Of a stretch of 40,321 bases of DNA, positions 13,621 to 22,082 are shown piece after piece. The notes under the pieces were generated by a model, which was not told the DNA's origin, did not search any database, and saw nothing but the letters and a program-made list of their open reading frames with translations. The stretch is from Nonomuraea deserti (GTDB lineage Bacteria; Actinomycetota; Actinomycetes; Streptosporangiales; Streptosporangiaceae), in NCBI RefSeq assembly GCF_004348685.1, contig NZ_SMKO01000080.1, forward strand, positions 1 through 40,321, written 5' to 3'. Within the stretch, counting starts at the first letter, position 1. Each line of letters begins with the position of its first letter. A program made the position numbers and the translations under genes.

Positions 13621-16600
13621 TCACGCCTCCGTTCCGGTGTGCTCGCCGATGCCGGCCCGCCGCTGGTAGGAGCGGACCAGCTCGCGCAGCGCAGGACCGC
13701 GCGGCCGGCGTCCCGGCCGGATGTCCGCCGACAGGGCCTTGACCTCCTGGATGTGGGAGTTGGGGTCCAGCGAGATCGACGCCAGCTCGTTGGCCGCGTC
13801 GCCCTTGGCCAGCCCGTTGGGCCCGAAGTGGAACGGCAGCCCGATCTGGTGCAGCACCCGCCCGTCGAGACGCAGCGACGGCATGCGGTCGGTGACCATC
13901 ACCCGCGCCTCGATGGCGTTGCGCGCGGTGATGATCGTGGCCCAGTCGCCGTGCACGAGCCCGCGCTCGGCGGCCAGGCCGGGCGAGACCTCGCAGAACA
14001 TCTCCGGCTGCAGCTCCGACAGGTAGGGCGTGAAGCGGCTCATGCCGCCCGCGGTGAAGTGCTCGGTCAGCCGGTACGTCGTCACCACGTACGGGAAGAC
14101 CGAAGCGCCCGGATCGTCCCCGCTCGGGTGGTAACGGTTGTCCGCGTGCGGGTAGAGCTTGCGCGCCGGGTTGCGCTGGTGCCCGTAGAGCGGGTTGGCC
14201 ACCGGAGAGTCCTGCGGCTCGTAGTGCGTGGGCAGCGGCCCGTCCACGACCCCCGCGGGCGCGAACAACCAGCCCTTGCCGTCGGCCTGCATGATGAACG
14301 GGTCGATCCCCGACAGCGCCGCCACGCCCCGGGCGTCCGGCGGCGGCCGGTACGCCGGGCTCTTGCCCGCCTCGACGTCGGGCTCGTCGTGGCCGGTCCA
14401 GCGCTGCGCCGGCTCGTCCCACCAGACCAGCTGCTTGCGCTCGCTCCACGGGCTGCCATCAGGTCTGGCCGAGGCCCGGTTGTACAGGATGCGCCGGTTG
14501 GCCGGCCACGCCCACGCCCATTCCGCGGCGATCCAGCTCTGCTCGGTCCAGGGCTTGCGCCGGGCGGCCTGGTTGACGCCGCCGGCGTACACGCCGCAGT
14601 AGATCCAGCAGCCGCACGCGGTGGAGCCGTCGTCGGCGAGCCCGGCGTACCCGGACAGGGGCCGTCCCTGCGCGTCCCAGCCGTTGATCTCGGCCAGCAC
14701 CGCCTCCGCCGAGGGCTCGGCCGTCGCGCCCTCGACCGGATAGTCCCAGGTGAGCTCCAGCACCGGCGCGTCCTTCTGATCCCGCGAGCCGGCCAGTTTC
14801 TCCCTGATGATCCGCCCCAGGTGGTACATGAACCACAGGTCGCTGCGCGCGTCACCGGCCGGCTCGACCGCCTGGTGGTGCCACTGCAGCCACCGGTTGG
14901 TGTTGGTGAAGCTGCCGCTCTTCTCGGTGTGCGCCGCCGCCGGCAGGAAGAACACCTCCGTGCCGATGTCCGCCGTGGCCAGCTCGCCCGTCTCGATCTC
15001 CGGGCCGTCCTTCCACCAGGTGGCGCTCTCGATCAGGTTGAGGTCGCGCACCACCAGCCAGTCGAGCTCGGCCATGCCCAGGCGCTGCATCCTGGCGTTC
15101 GCCGAGCCGACCGCGGGGTTCTCGCCGAGCAGGATGTAGCCCTTGCACCCGCCGGCCAGCTGCGACATCACGGTGTCGTACGTGCTGTGCGAGCCGGTCA
15201 GCCTGGGCAGGTAGTCGAAGCGGAAGTCGTTGTCCGGCCGCGCCGAGTCACCCCACCAGGCCTTGAGCAGGCTCACCAGGTAGGCGGGCATGTTCGCCCA
15301 GAACCCGCCGTGCGGCGCGTCGGCCCGCAGGAAGTCGTGCAGGCGCTCGTGCTCGTGCGCGTGCGGCATCGGGATGTAGCCCGGCAGCAGGTTGAACAGC
15401 GTGGGGATGTCGCTGGAGCCCTGGATGCTCGCGTGCCCGCGCAGCGCCTGGATGCCGCCGCCGGGCCGGCCGATGTTGCCGAGCAGCAGCTGCAGGATGC
15501 TCGCCGCCCTGACGAACTGCGAGCCGTCGCTGTGCTGCGTCCAGCCCACCGCGTAGACGAACTCCGAGGTCCTGTCGGGTCCGGAGTTCTCCGTCAGGTG
15601 GCGGCACACCTCCTCGAACAGGCGCCGCGGCACCCCGCACACCTGCTCGACCATCTCCGGCGTGTAGCGGGCGAAGTGGCGGCGCAGGACCTGCATGACG
15701 CAGCGGGGGTCGCGCAGCGTCTCGTCGCGCCGGGGCGTGCCGTCCATGGGTATCCCGGCGCTGCCGGTGATCTCGGGGCGGCCCGGCGGCACCCGGCCGG
15801 ACCGCCGCTGGTAGTCGCTGTCGCGGTCGCCCGACGCGGGCGCGGCCTGCATGCCGTCGTACTGCCAGCTCTCGTCGTCGTAGGTGTGGCCGGCGGCGTC
15901 GAAACCGGAGAAGACGCCGTCTCCGTCCTCGGCGTCGCGGTAGTCCTCGTTGAGGATGGTGGCCGCGTTGGTGTAGTTGACCACGTACTCGTGGAAGTAC
16001 AGGTCGTTCTCCAGCACGTGGTTGATGATCGCGCCGAGGAAGGCCACGTCCGAGCCGGCGCGGATGGGCACGTGCAGGTCGGCCAGCGCGCTGGTGCGGG
16101 TGAAGCGCGGATCGACGTGGATGACCACCGCGCCGCGCGCCTTGGCCTCCATCACCCACTGGAAGCCCACCGGGTGCGCCTCGGCGAAGTTCGAGCCCTG
16201 GATGACCACGCAGTCGGAGTGCTGCAGGTCCTGCATGAACGTGGTGGCGCCGCCCCGGCCGAACGACGTGCCCAGCCCGACCACGGTGGAGCTGTGGCAG
16301 ACGCGGGCCTGGTTCTCGATCTGCACCACGCCGAGCGACGTCAGCAGCTTCTTGATGAGGTAGTTCTCCTCGTTGTCCAGGGTGGCGCCGCCCAGGCTGG
16401 CGATGCCCATGGTGCGGGCGGTGCGCCTGCCGTCGCGCTCCTGCTCCCAGGTCTCACGCCTGGTGGCGATGATCCGGTCGGCCACCATGTCCATGGCGGT
16501 GGCCAGGTCGATCGCCTGCCAGCCGGTCGCGCCCGGCGGCCGGTAGAGCGCCTGGCGCTGCCGGCCGGAGTCGGTGGTGAGCTGCAGGGTGGCCGCGCCC

Positions 16601-16848
16601 TTCGGGCACAGCCGGCCGCGGCTGATGGGGGAGTCGGGGTCGCCCTCGATCTGGACGACCCGCTCGTCGCGTACGTACACGTTCTGGCCACAGCCCACCG
16701 CGCAGTACGGGCAGATCGACTTGACGACACGGTCGGCCCCGGCCGTGCGGGCCCGCAACGCCTCCGTCGCGGCCGACTTCACCGCCTGCCCGCGGCCCGT
16801 GCGGTCCTTGCCGGTCAGCTGCCGCAACAGCGGCCACGTGAGATCCAT
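13621..16848 (-). CDS. Formate dehydrogenase molybdopterin (alpha) subunit, cysteine-type
   Basis: 1075 residues, close to FdnG/FdoG length. An N-terminal [4Fe-4S] site is formed by Cys46, Cys49, Cys53 and Cys81 (ICPYCAVGC and RLCPKG). QARVCHSSTV places Cys184 where E. coli FdnG has selenocysteine 196, with the following His conserved, so a Cys-liganded Mo or W centre that oxidises formate to CO2 is expected. Later segments (VVIQGSNFAEAHPVGFQW, VDPRFTRTS, GNIGRPGGGIQALRGH and a C-terminal cofactor-binding domain) match the family. The N-terminus (MDLTWPLLRQLTGKDR) has no twin-arginine signal. It heads the leftward operon; the ribosome site is a G-run 4 bases before the ATG. No FdhD or cofactor genes are nearby. 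Confidence 0.94.
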   Translation of the reverse strand: MDLTWPLLRQLTGKDRTGRGQAVKSAATEALRARTAGADRVVKSICPYCAVGCGQNVYVRDERVVQIEGDPDSPISRGRLCPKGAATLQLTTDSGRQRQALYRPPGATGWQAIDLATAMDMVADRIIATRRETWEQERDGRRTARTMGIASLGGATLDNEENYLIKKLLTSLGVVQIENQARVCHSSTVVGLGTSFGRGGATTFMQDLQHSDCVVIQGSNFAEAHPVGFQWVMEAKARGAVVIHVDPRFTRTSALADLHVPIRAGSDVAFLGAIINHVLENDLYFHEYVVNYTNAATILNEDYRDAEDGDGVFSGFDAAGHTYDDESWQYDGMQAAPASGDRDSDYQRRSGRVPPGRPEITGSAGIPMDGTPRRDETLRDPRCVMQVLRRHFARYTPEMVEQVCGVPRRLFEEVCRHLTENSGPDRTSEFVYAVGWTQHSDGSQFVRAASILQLLLGNIGRPGGGIQALRGHASIQGSSDIPTLFNLLPGYIPMPHAHEHERLHDFLRADAPHGGFWANMPAYLVSLLKAWWGDSARPDNDFRFDYLPRLTGSHSTYDTVMSQLAGGCKGYILLGENPAVGSANARMQRLGMAELDWLVVRDLNLIESATWWKDGPEIETGELATADIGTEVFFLPAAAHTEKSGSFTNTNRWLQWHHQAVEPAGDARSDLWFMYHLGRIIREKLAGSRDQKDAPVLELTWDYPVEGATAEPSAEAVLAEINGWDAQGRPLSGYAGLADDGSTACGCWIYCGVYAGGVNQAARRKPWTEQSWIAAEWAWAWPANRRILYNRASARPDGSPWSERKQLVWWDEPAQRWTGHDEPDVEAGKSPAYRPPPDARGVAALSGIDPFIMQADGKGWLFAPAGVVDGPLPTHYEPQDSPVANPLYGHQRNPARKLYPHADNRYHPSGDDPGASVFPYVVTTYRLTEHFTAGGMSRFTPYLSELQPEMFCEVSPGLAAERGLVHGDWATIITARNAIEARVMVTDRMPSLRLDGRVLHQIGLPFHFGPNGLAKGDAANELASISLDPNSHIQEVKALSADIRPGRRPRGPALRELVRSYQRRAGIGEHTGTEA

Positions 16849-16927
16849 GAAGCCCCCCGATGCTCCCCGGTCCGACTTGTGCCCTACCCGACGAGGGAGA
16901 AAACCGGAAAGCGCTGGTCAGAGGGGA

Positions 16928-18340
16928 TCAGAACACGCGGGCGGCGGCCTCGTCCCAGAGCCGGCCGTCGCCGGACGGCTCGTAGCGGCGCAACGGCTGG
17001 GAGGCGGCGACCAGCGAGCGCATCTCCTCCAGATCGGAGACCAGCCCGGCCGCGCGCGCCTGCACCAGCACGTTGCCGAGCGTGGTCGCCTCCGCCGGGC
17101 CCGCCACCACCGGCAGCCCGCAGGCGTCGGCGGTGAGCCGGCACAGCAGCTCGTTGTACGACCCGCCGCCCACCAGGTGGACGACCTTGACGTCGCGCCC
17201 CGACAGCTCCATCGCCTGGCGCACGGCCCGCCGGTGCCCGAGCGCCAGGCTCTCCAGCACGCAGCGCGTGTAGGCGGCGGGCGAGGAGGGCGGCCGCTGG
17301 CCCGTGCGGCGGCACTCGGCCGCGATCCTGGCCGGCATGTCGCCCGGCGGCAGGAACACCGGCTCGTCGGGGTTGACCACGGCGGCGAACGGCCGCTCGG
17401 CCGCCGCGGCCGTCAGCAGCTCGCCCAGGTCGGAGCCCGGCCAGGCGCGCATGCATTCCTGCAGCAGCCACAGGCCCATGACGTTGCGCAAATAGCGGAC
17501 GGTGCCGTCGATGCCGGCCTCGTTGGTGAAGTTCGCGGCCCGGCTCTCCGGGGTCAGCACGGGGCCGGGCAGCTCGACGCCGGCCAGCGACCACGTGCCG
17601 CACGAGATGTAGGCAAAGGCCGGCCCCGACGCGGGCACCGCGGCCACCGCCGAGGCCGTGTCGTGCGAGCCCACCGCCCTGACGGGTGCGGACCAGCCGA
17701 TCTCGGCGGCCACGTCGCGGCGCAGCCCGCCGATCGGCTCGCCGGGCTGGCGCAGCGGCGGGAAGAGGCCGGCCGGCAGCCCGAGCCGCTCGATCAGGGG
17801 CCGCGCCCACGACCTGGTGCGCACGTCGAGCAGCCCCGTCGTCGAGGCGTTGGTGACCTCCGCGCCCAGCTCGCCGGTGAGCCAGTAGCCGATCAGGTCG
17901 GGGATCAGCATCATCGTCGCGGCGCCGTCGAGCCGGTCGGCCAGCAGCTGGTAGAGGGTGTTGAACGGCAGCACCTGCAGGCCCGACACGTCGTACAGCG
18001 TGTCGGCCCCGACCAGCGCGGCCACCCGCTCGGGCACGCCCCGCGTACGGTCGTCGCGATAGTGCACGGGATTGCCGATCAGCCCGCCGGACTCGTCGAG
18101 CAGCCCGTAGTCGACCGCCCACGAGTCCACGCCGACGGAGGAGACGGGCCCGGCGGCGCGCAGCCCCGCCAGGATCTCCCGGTAGAGGCCGAGGATGTCC
18201 CAGTGGAGTCGGTCGGCCACGCGCACCGGGCCGTTGGGGAACCGGTGCGCCTCGGTCAGCCGCAGCCCGCCGGACAGGTCGGCCAGCATCACCCGGCCGC
18301 TGGAGGCGCCCAGATCGACGGCGGCGAAACGGTGACTCAC
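16928..18340 (-). CDS. rhaB: L-rhamnulokinase
   Basis: 470 residues, FGGY carbohydrate kinase family. The GTG start at 18340 overlaps the LacI-type regulator stop (GTGA); the frame reads VSHRFAAVDLGASSGRVMLA, the phosphate-1 motif of RhaB. Other RhaB marks are VGVDSWAVDYGLLD, PVHYRDDRT, FNTLYQL, ISCGTWSLAGVE and VGGGSYNELLCRLTAD. It phosphorylates L-rhamnulose at O1. It is co-transcribed with the upstream regulator gene and ends 79 bp before the FDH operon, with no clear terminator between, so some read-through into FDH is possible. Confidence 0.95.
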   Translation of the reverse strand: MSHRFAAVDLGASSGRVMLADLSGGLRLTEAHRFPNGPVRVADRLHWDILGLYREILAGLRAAGPVSSVGVDSWAVDYGLLDESGGLIGNPVHYRDDRTRGVPERVAALVGADTLYDVSGLQVLPFNTLYQLLADRLDGAATMMLIPDLIGYWLTGELGAEVTNASTTGLLDVRTRSWARPLIERLGLPAGLFPPLRQPGEPIGGLRRDVAAEIGWSAPVRAVGSHDTASAVAAVPASGPAFAYISCGTWSLAGVELPGPVLTPESRAANFTNEAGIDGTVRYLRNVMGLWLLQECMRAWPGSDLGELLTAAAAERPFAAVVNPDEPVFLPPGDMPARIAAECRRTGQRPPSSPAAYTRCVLESLALGHRRAVRQAMELSGRDVKVVHLVGGGSYNELLCRLTADACGLPVVAGPAEATTLGNVLVQARAAGLVSDLEEMRSLVAASQPLRRYEPSGDGRLWDEAAARVF

Positions 18341-19338
18341 TGCGTGGACTCCCTGGCGACGAGCTCGGGCTGGAACATGATGTGCTGGTGGGCGTGCGTC
18401 TCGGGGTTGTCGCACTCGTCGAGCAGCAGCTCGGTGGCGATGCGGCCGAGCTGGTAGGTGGGCTGGCGCATCGAGCTGAGCGACACGGTGGAGGCGGCGG
18501 CGAAGTCGATGTCGTCGTAGCCCATGAGCGCGACGTCCTCGGGCACCCGCACCCCCGCCCGCAGCAGCGCGCGGAGCACGCCGAGGGCCAGCAGGTCGTT
18601 GGCGCAGAAGACCGCCTCGGGCAGGCCGCTCGCGATCAGGTCGGCGGCCGCCTTCTCGCCCGCGCGGGCGGTCATCGTCATCGCCTCGATCACCCGCAGG
18701 CCCGCGGGGTCGAGGCCGGTGGCCCGCATCGCGGCACGCGCGCCCTCCCGCCGCTCCACGCACTGCCGGATGCTCAGCGGGCCGGTCACGTAGGCGACGC
18801 TGCGCGCCCCCTTGGCCAGCAGGTGGGCGACCGCGGCCCGGCCGCCGCCGACGTCGTCCACGGCCACCGCGCACTGGTCGGGCCGGTGCGCGGGATGGTC
18901 GACGAGCACGACGCTGATGCCGTGCTCGCGCAGCCGTTCGAGCCGCGCCGGGTCCTCACCCGACGGGGTGATCAGCACGCCGCGTACACGATGCTCGGCC
19001 AGCACCCGCAGGTTGCGGTCCTCCTTGTCCTGCGAGCCGGCCGAGTTGCCGAGGATCACGGCGTAGCCCAGCTCGCTGGCGACGTCCTCGACGCCGGCGG
19101 CGACCTCGGTGAAGAAGGGGTTGCCGATGTCGATCACGCTCAGGCCGATCGTCCTGCTGTGCCCGGCGCGCAGCGTCGAAGCCGAGCCGTGGCGGACGAA
19201 GCCCAGCTCGCTGATGGCCGCCTCCACCCGCTCCCTGGTGGCGGGCGCGACTTTTCCTGGCCGGTTCAGTACGTTGGAGACCGTGCCGGGCGAGACGCCG
19301 GCGTGCGCGGCGACGTCCTTGATGCTGACCATGGCCAT
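18337..19338 (-). CDS. LacI-family regulator of the rhamnose genes
   Basis: 333 residues. The HTH and hinge helix are textbook LacI (SIKDVAAHAGVSPGTVSNVL, then PATRERVEAAISELGF), followed by a periplasmic-binding-protein-like effector domain (IGLSVIDIGNPFF, GVLITPSG, CANDLLALG, MGYDDIDFA). It overlaps rhaB and is divergent from the beta-galactosidase, rhaM, rhaI and rhaEW genes, so L-rhamnose or a pathway intermediate is the probable inducer. Two starts are possible: ATG 19338, or ATG 19332, which sits at better spacing from GAGGG. A copy of the proposed operator lies just upstream, which implies autoregulation. Confidence 0.9.
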   Translation of the reverse strand: MAMVSIKDVAAHAGVSPGTVSNVLNRPGKVAPATRERVEAAISELGFVRHGSASTLRAGHSRTIGLSVIDIGNPFFTEVAAGVEDVASELGYAVILGNSAGSQDKEDRNLRVLAEHRVRGVLITPSGEDPARLERLREHGISVVLVDHPAHRPDQCAVAVDDVGGGRAAVAHLLAKGARSVAYVTGPLSIRQCVERREGARAAMRATGLDPAGLRVIEAMTMTARAGEKAAADLIASGLPEAVFCANDLLALGVLRALLRAGVRVPEDVALMGYDDIDFAAASTVSLSSMRQPTYQLGRIATELLLDECDNPETHAHQHIMFQPELVARESTQ

Positions 19339-19346
19339 GAGCCCTC

Positions 19347-19362
19347 ATTAAAACGTACTAAC
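19347..19362. promoter_or_regulatory. Rhamnose-regulon operator O1 (autoregulatory site of the LacI-type gene)
   Basis: ATTAAAACGTACTAAC lies 9 bp upstream of the regulator's first ATG. It matches the other three copies in the region around the LacI-typical central CG (consensus TTAAAACGTNCTAA on one strand). Bound repressor here would block transcription of the regulator-rhaB unit. Confidence 0.65.
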
Positions 19363-19406
19363 GATGCGCGCGCCAGTCGCGGCACCGGTCGTGACGCCGA
19401 TCCGCG

Positions 19407-19466
19407 TTGACACCGCCGTGCACCGGACCCTAACCTCCCGCGCGGGGAGTAAAACGTTCTATTACT
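19407..19466 (+). promoter_or_regulatory. Promoter with operator O2 in the rhaB / beta-galactosidase divergent region
   Basis: TTGACA (19407-19412) and TAACCT (19431-19436) are spaced by 18 bp. About 7 bp beyond lies O2, AGTAAAACGTTCTATTACT (19448-19466), whose outer AGTAA/TTACT arms are inverted and whose core AAAACGTTCTA matches the other sites. It would be a start-site-proximal repressor site. Transcripts would have a roughly 245-base leader before the beta-galactosidase ATG; I see no convincing gene in that leader. Confidence 0.5.
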
Positions 19467-19598
19467 GGGGAGCCCTGTTGGTCCGGGCAACCACCCGCCG
19501 GGGCCGGCGGCGTCGCGCGCACAACCCGTGCCCGCCTCGCGGGCGCGCCGCACGTATGCCGGATGGGCTTCATGCCGAGCATGCCGGGCGACCGGGGC

Positions 19599-19627
19599 TT
19601 GTGCCGTGCGCCGCGGAACGTTTTAAT
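19599..19627 (+). promoter_or_regulatory. Beta-galactosidase-proximal promoter overlapped by operator O3
   Basis: TTGTGC (19599-19604), 17 bp, then TTTAAT (19622-19627). The -10 element is part of O3, GGAACGTTTTAAT (19615-19627), the reverse-strand version of the AAAACGTT operator. Repressor binding would directly occlude RNA polymerase. Confidence 0.5.
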
Positions 19628-19652
19628 CCCTCCGTGAACCTGGCGTCACCAG

Positions 19653-19668
19653 CTGTGAGCGCTAACAG
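19653..19668. promoter_or_regulatory. lac-like operator upstream of the beta-galactosidase gene
   Basis: CTGTGAGCGCTAACAG is palindromic at 14 of 16 positions and closely resembles the general LacI/GalR-family operator TGTNAGCGCTNACA. It lies 21 bp before the beta-galactosidase start, downstream of the O3 promoter. Its core (AGCGCT) differs from the AAAACGTT sites, so it probably binds a second LacI-family protein encoded elsewhere. Confidence 0.6.
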
Positions 19669-19688
19669 TATCTCGAAAGGCAGGCTTC

Positions 19689-21617
19689 ATGCCGGATGTC
19701 ATCGCTTACGGCGGCGACTGGAATCCCGAGCAGTGGCCCGAGGAGACGTGGGAGCAGGACGTCGCGCTGATGCGCGAGGCCGGCGTCAACCGGGTCAGCG
19801 TGGGCGTCTTCTCGTGGTCGCTGCTGGAGCCCGCCGAGGGCGGGTTCGACTTCGGCTGGTTCGACCGCGTCATGGACCTGCTGGCGGACAACGGGATCGC
19901 GGCCAACCTGGCCACGCCGACCGCCTCCCCGCCGCCCTGGTTCGGCGACGCCTACCCCGAGGCGCTGCCGGTCGACTCCGCCGGCCGGCGGCTGCACCAC
20001 GGCAGCAGGCAGGGCTTCTGCCCCAGTTCGCCGATCTACCGCGAGAAGGCGCTGCGCGTCACGGAACAGGTGGCCACCCGCTACCGCGACCACCCGGCCC
20101 TGGCCCTGTGGCACGTGCACAACGAGTACGGCTGCCACAACGCCCGCTGCTACTGCGACACCTCGGCGGCCGCGTTCCGCGCCTGGCTGCGCTCCCACTA
20201 CGCCTCCCTGGAGGCGCTCAACGACGCCTGGGGCACCGCGTTCTGGTCCCAGCACTACGGCGAGTGGGCGCAAGTCCTGCCGCCGCGTGACACCCCCAGC
20301 TTCGCCAACCCCGGCCAGCAGCTCGACTTCCGCAGGTTCAGCTCCGACGCGCTCGTCGAGCTCTACATCGCCGAGCGCGACCTGCTGCGCGAGCTCGCCC
20401 CCGGCGTGCCCGCGACCACCAACCTCATGGCGGGCGCCCACTGGGACATGGACTGCTGGGCCTTCGCCGCCGAGCTCGACGTGGTCTCCACCGACCACTA
20501 CCTGATCGGCGCCCGCGCGGAGCCGCACATCGACCTGGCCTTCGCCGCCGACTACGCGCGCTCGCTCAACGGCGGCCGCCCCTGGCTGCTGATGGAGCAC
20601 TCGACCAGCGCGGTCAACTGGCAGCCGCGCAACCGCGCCAAGGCGCCCGGCGAGCTGCGCCGCAACTCCCTGGCCCATCTGGCCAGGGGCGCCGACGGGA
20701 TCATGTTCTTCCAGTGGCGGGCCTCGCGCGCCGGCGCCGAGAAGTGGCACTCGGCGATGCTCCCCCACGCCGGCGTCGACACCAAGGTCTGGCGCGAGGT
20801 CAGCGCGCTCGGGGCCGAGCTGGCCGGGCTCGCCGAGGTGGCGGGCAGCAGGGTCAAGGCCGACGTCGCCATCCTGATCGACCACTCCAGCGTGTGGGCG
20901 CAGGACCATCCCGCCCAGCCCTCCTCCGAGCTCGACCCGGTGGAGGAGGCCAAGCGCTGGCACGCCGCGCTGTGGCGGGCCGGCATCACCTGCGACCTGG
21001 CACACCCCGAAGGCGACCTGACCGGCTACCGCCTGGTCCTGGTGCCGGCGCTCTACCTGGTGAGCGACTCGGGGGCGGCCAACCTGGAGGCGTTCGTACG
21101 GGCGGGCGGCGTGACGCTCGTGGGTCCGTACAGCGGGATCGTCGACGAGCACGACCGGGTGCGCCTCGGCGGCTATCCCGGGGCGTGGCGGGACCTGCTG
21201 GGCGTCACCGTGGAGGAGTTCTTCCCGCTGGACGGCCCCATCCGGCTGGCCTCCGGCGGGTCGGGGAGCGTGTGGAGCGAGGTCGCGCGCGCCACCAGCG
21301 CGAAGGTCCTCGACACCTACGCCACCGGAGAGCCCGCCTGGACCCGCAACGCGTGGGGCGACGGCACGGCCCACTACCTGACCACCAGGCTCGGGGACGA
21401 CGCCCTGGCCGAGGTGATCGCCGCGGTCTGCGCCGAGGCCGAGGTGAGGCCGCCCGCGACGAGCCCGCCGGGGGTCGAGGTCGTGCGGCGCTCCCACCCC
21501 GACGGCCGCTCCCACCTGTTCGCGATCAACCACACGGCCGAGGACGCCGTCGTGACCACCGCGTCGGGCGAATCCGTCACCGTGGCCGCCGGTGATGCCC
21601 GCGTCATCACCGGCTGA
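19689..21617 (+). CDS. GH42 beta-galactosidase
   Basis: 642 residues, the usual GH42 length. The N-terminal (beta/alpha)8 barrel begins YGGDWNPEQWP; the acid/base is Glu146 in HVHNEYG and the nucleophile is Glu303 in LLMEHSTSAVNWQ. Cys111 and Cys149/154/156 (CHNARCYC) resemble the zinc-binding cysteines of thermophilic GH42 enzymes. A GATase-like trimerisation domain and a short C-terminal beta domain follow. There is no signal peptide, so it acts on imported beta-galactosides (some members act on alpha-L-arabinopyranosides). It is divergent from the rhaB unit and upstream of rhaM. GAAAGGCAGG precedes the ATG. Placement suggests breakdown of plant rhamnogalacturonan fragments, which is inferred. 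Confidence 0.93.
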   Translation: MPDVIAYGGDWNPEQWPEETWEQDVALMREAGVNRVSVGVFSWSLLEPAEGGFDFGWFDRVMDLLADNGIAANLATPTASPPPWFGDAYPEALPVDSAGRRLHHGSRQGFCPSSPIYREKALRVTEQVATRYRDHPALALWHVHNEYGCHNARCYCDTSAAAFRAWLRSHYASLEALNDAWGTAFWSQHYGEWAQVLPPRDTPSFANPGQQLDFRRFSSDALVELYIAERDLLRELAPGVPATTNLMAGAHWDMDCWAFAAELDVVSTDHYLIGARAEPHIDLAFAADYARSLNGGRPWLLMEHSTSAVNWQPRNRAKAPGELRRNSLAHLARGADGIMFFQWRASRAGAEKWHSAMLPHAGVDTKVWREVSALGAELAGLAEVAGSRVKADVAILIDHSSVWAQDHPAQPSSELDPVEEAKRWHAALWRAGITCDLAHPEGDLTGYRLVLVPALYLVSDSGAANLEAFVRAGGVTLVGPYSGIVDEHDRVRLGGYPGAWRDLLGVTVEEFFPLDGPIRLASGGSGSVWSEVARATSAKVLDTYATGEPAWTRNAWGDGTAHYLTTRLGDDALAEVIAAVCAEAEVRPPATSPPGVEVVRRSHPDGRSHLFAINHTAEDAVVTTASGESVTVAAGDARVITG

Positions 21618-21688
21618 CATCCGGGGGCGCGGACGGCGACCGGTTCCGCCCCCACCTGCGCCGAACCCACGGAGGAGCCGGATGCGCA

Positions 21689-21743
21689 TTGACAGGGGGC
21701 AGCTGGAATCATAGTTTCCTGGCGAAACATTAAAACGTTTTGA
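21689..21743 (+). promoter_or_regulatory. rhaM-rhaI-rhaEW promoter with operator O4
   Basis: TTGACA (21689-21694), a 17-bp spacer and TAGTTT (21712-21717) form a near-consensus promoter. O4, ATTAAAACGTTTTGA (21729-21743), covers the expected start site and first transcribed bases and is the most symmetrical of the four sites. It shows the rhaM operon has its own promoter distinct from that of the beta-galactosidase. Confidence 0.7.
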
Positions 21744-21754
21744 AGGGAGTGTCG

Positions 21755-22072
21755 GTGCAACGCGTCTGCTTCCTGCTGAAAGTCCGCCCGGAGCGGCTGG
21801 CGGAATATCGCGAGCGCCACCGCGAGGTCTGGCCGGAGATGCGAGAGGCGCTGTCGCGCACCGGCTGGCACAACTACTCGCTCTTCCTCAGGGACGACGG
21901 CCTGCTCGTGGGCTATCTGGAGACCGAGGACTTCGAGGCCGCCCAGCAGGCCATGGCCGGGACCGAGGTCAACGCCCGCTGGCAGGCGGAGATGGCGCCG
22001 TTCTTCGAGGACCTCGACGGCCGGCCCGACGAGGGCATGAAACCGCTGACCGAAGTCTTCCACCTGGATTGA
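21755..22072 (+). CDS. rhaM: L-rhamnose mutarotase
   Basis: 105 residues from the GTG at 21755, chosen because AAGGGAG lies 5-6 bases upstream and the length then matches the 104-residue RhaM family; a TTG at 21740 is less likely. The sequence QRVCFLLKVRPERLAEYRERH, VWPEMREAL, WHNYSLFL and the C-terminal MKPLTEVFHLD are characteristic. RhaM interconverts alpha and beta anomers of L-rhamnose, supplying the anomer used by the isomerase. rhaI follows after 10 bp. Confidence 0.95.
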   Translation: MQRVCFLLKVRPERLAEYRERHREVWPEMREALSRTGWHNYSLFLRDDGLLVGYLETEDFEAAQQAMAGTEVNARWQAEMAPFFEDLDGRPDEGMKPLTEVFHLD

Positions 22073-22082
22073 TCGGGGAGTC

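Noticed and set aside
12865..17136. A 1423-codon open frame on the plus strand
   Set aside because: It is antisense to the formate dehydrogenase genes, whose products have complete cofactor motifs. Long open shadow frames are expected at this GC content, and its composition (Arg/Gly/His/Val-rich, no domain) is typical of a shadow.
19557..19698. Repeated short words (ATGCCGGATG, GGCTTCATGCCG) before and at the beta-galactosidase start
   Set aside because: Matches of 10-12 bases without a longer alignment; likely chance or a very small local duplication, with no functional reading.
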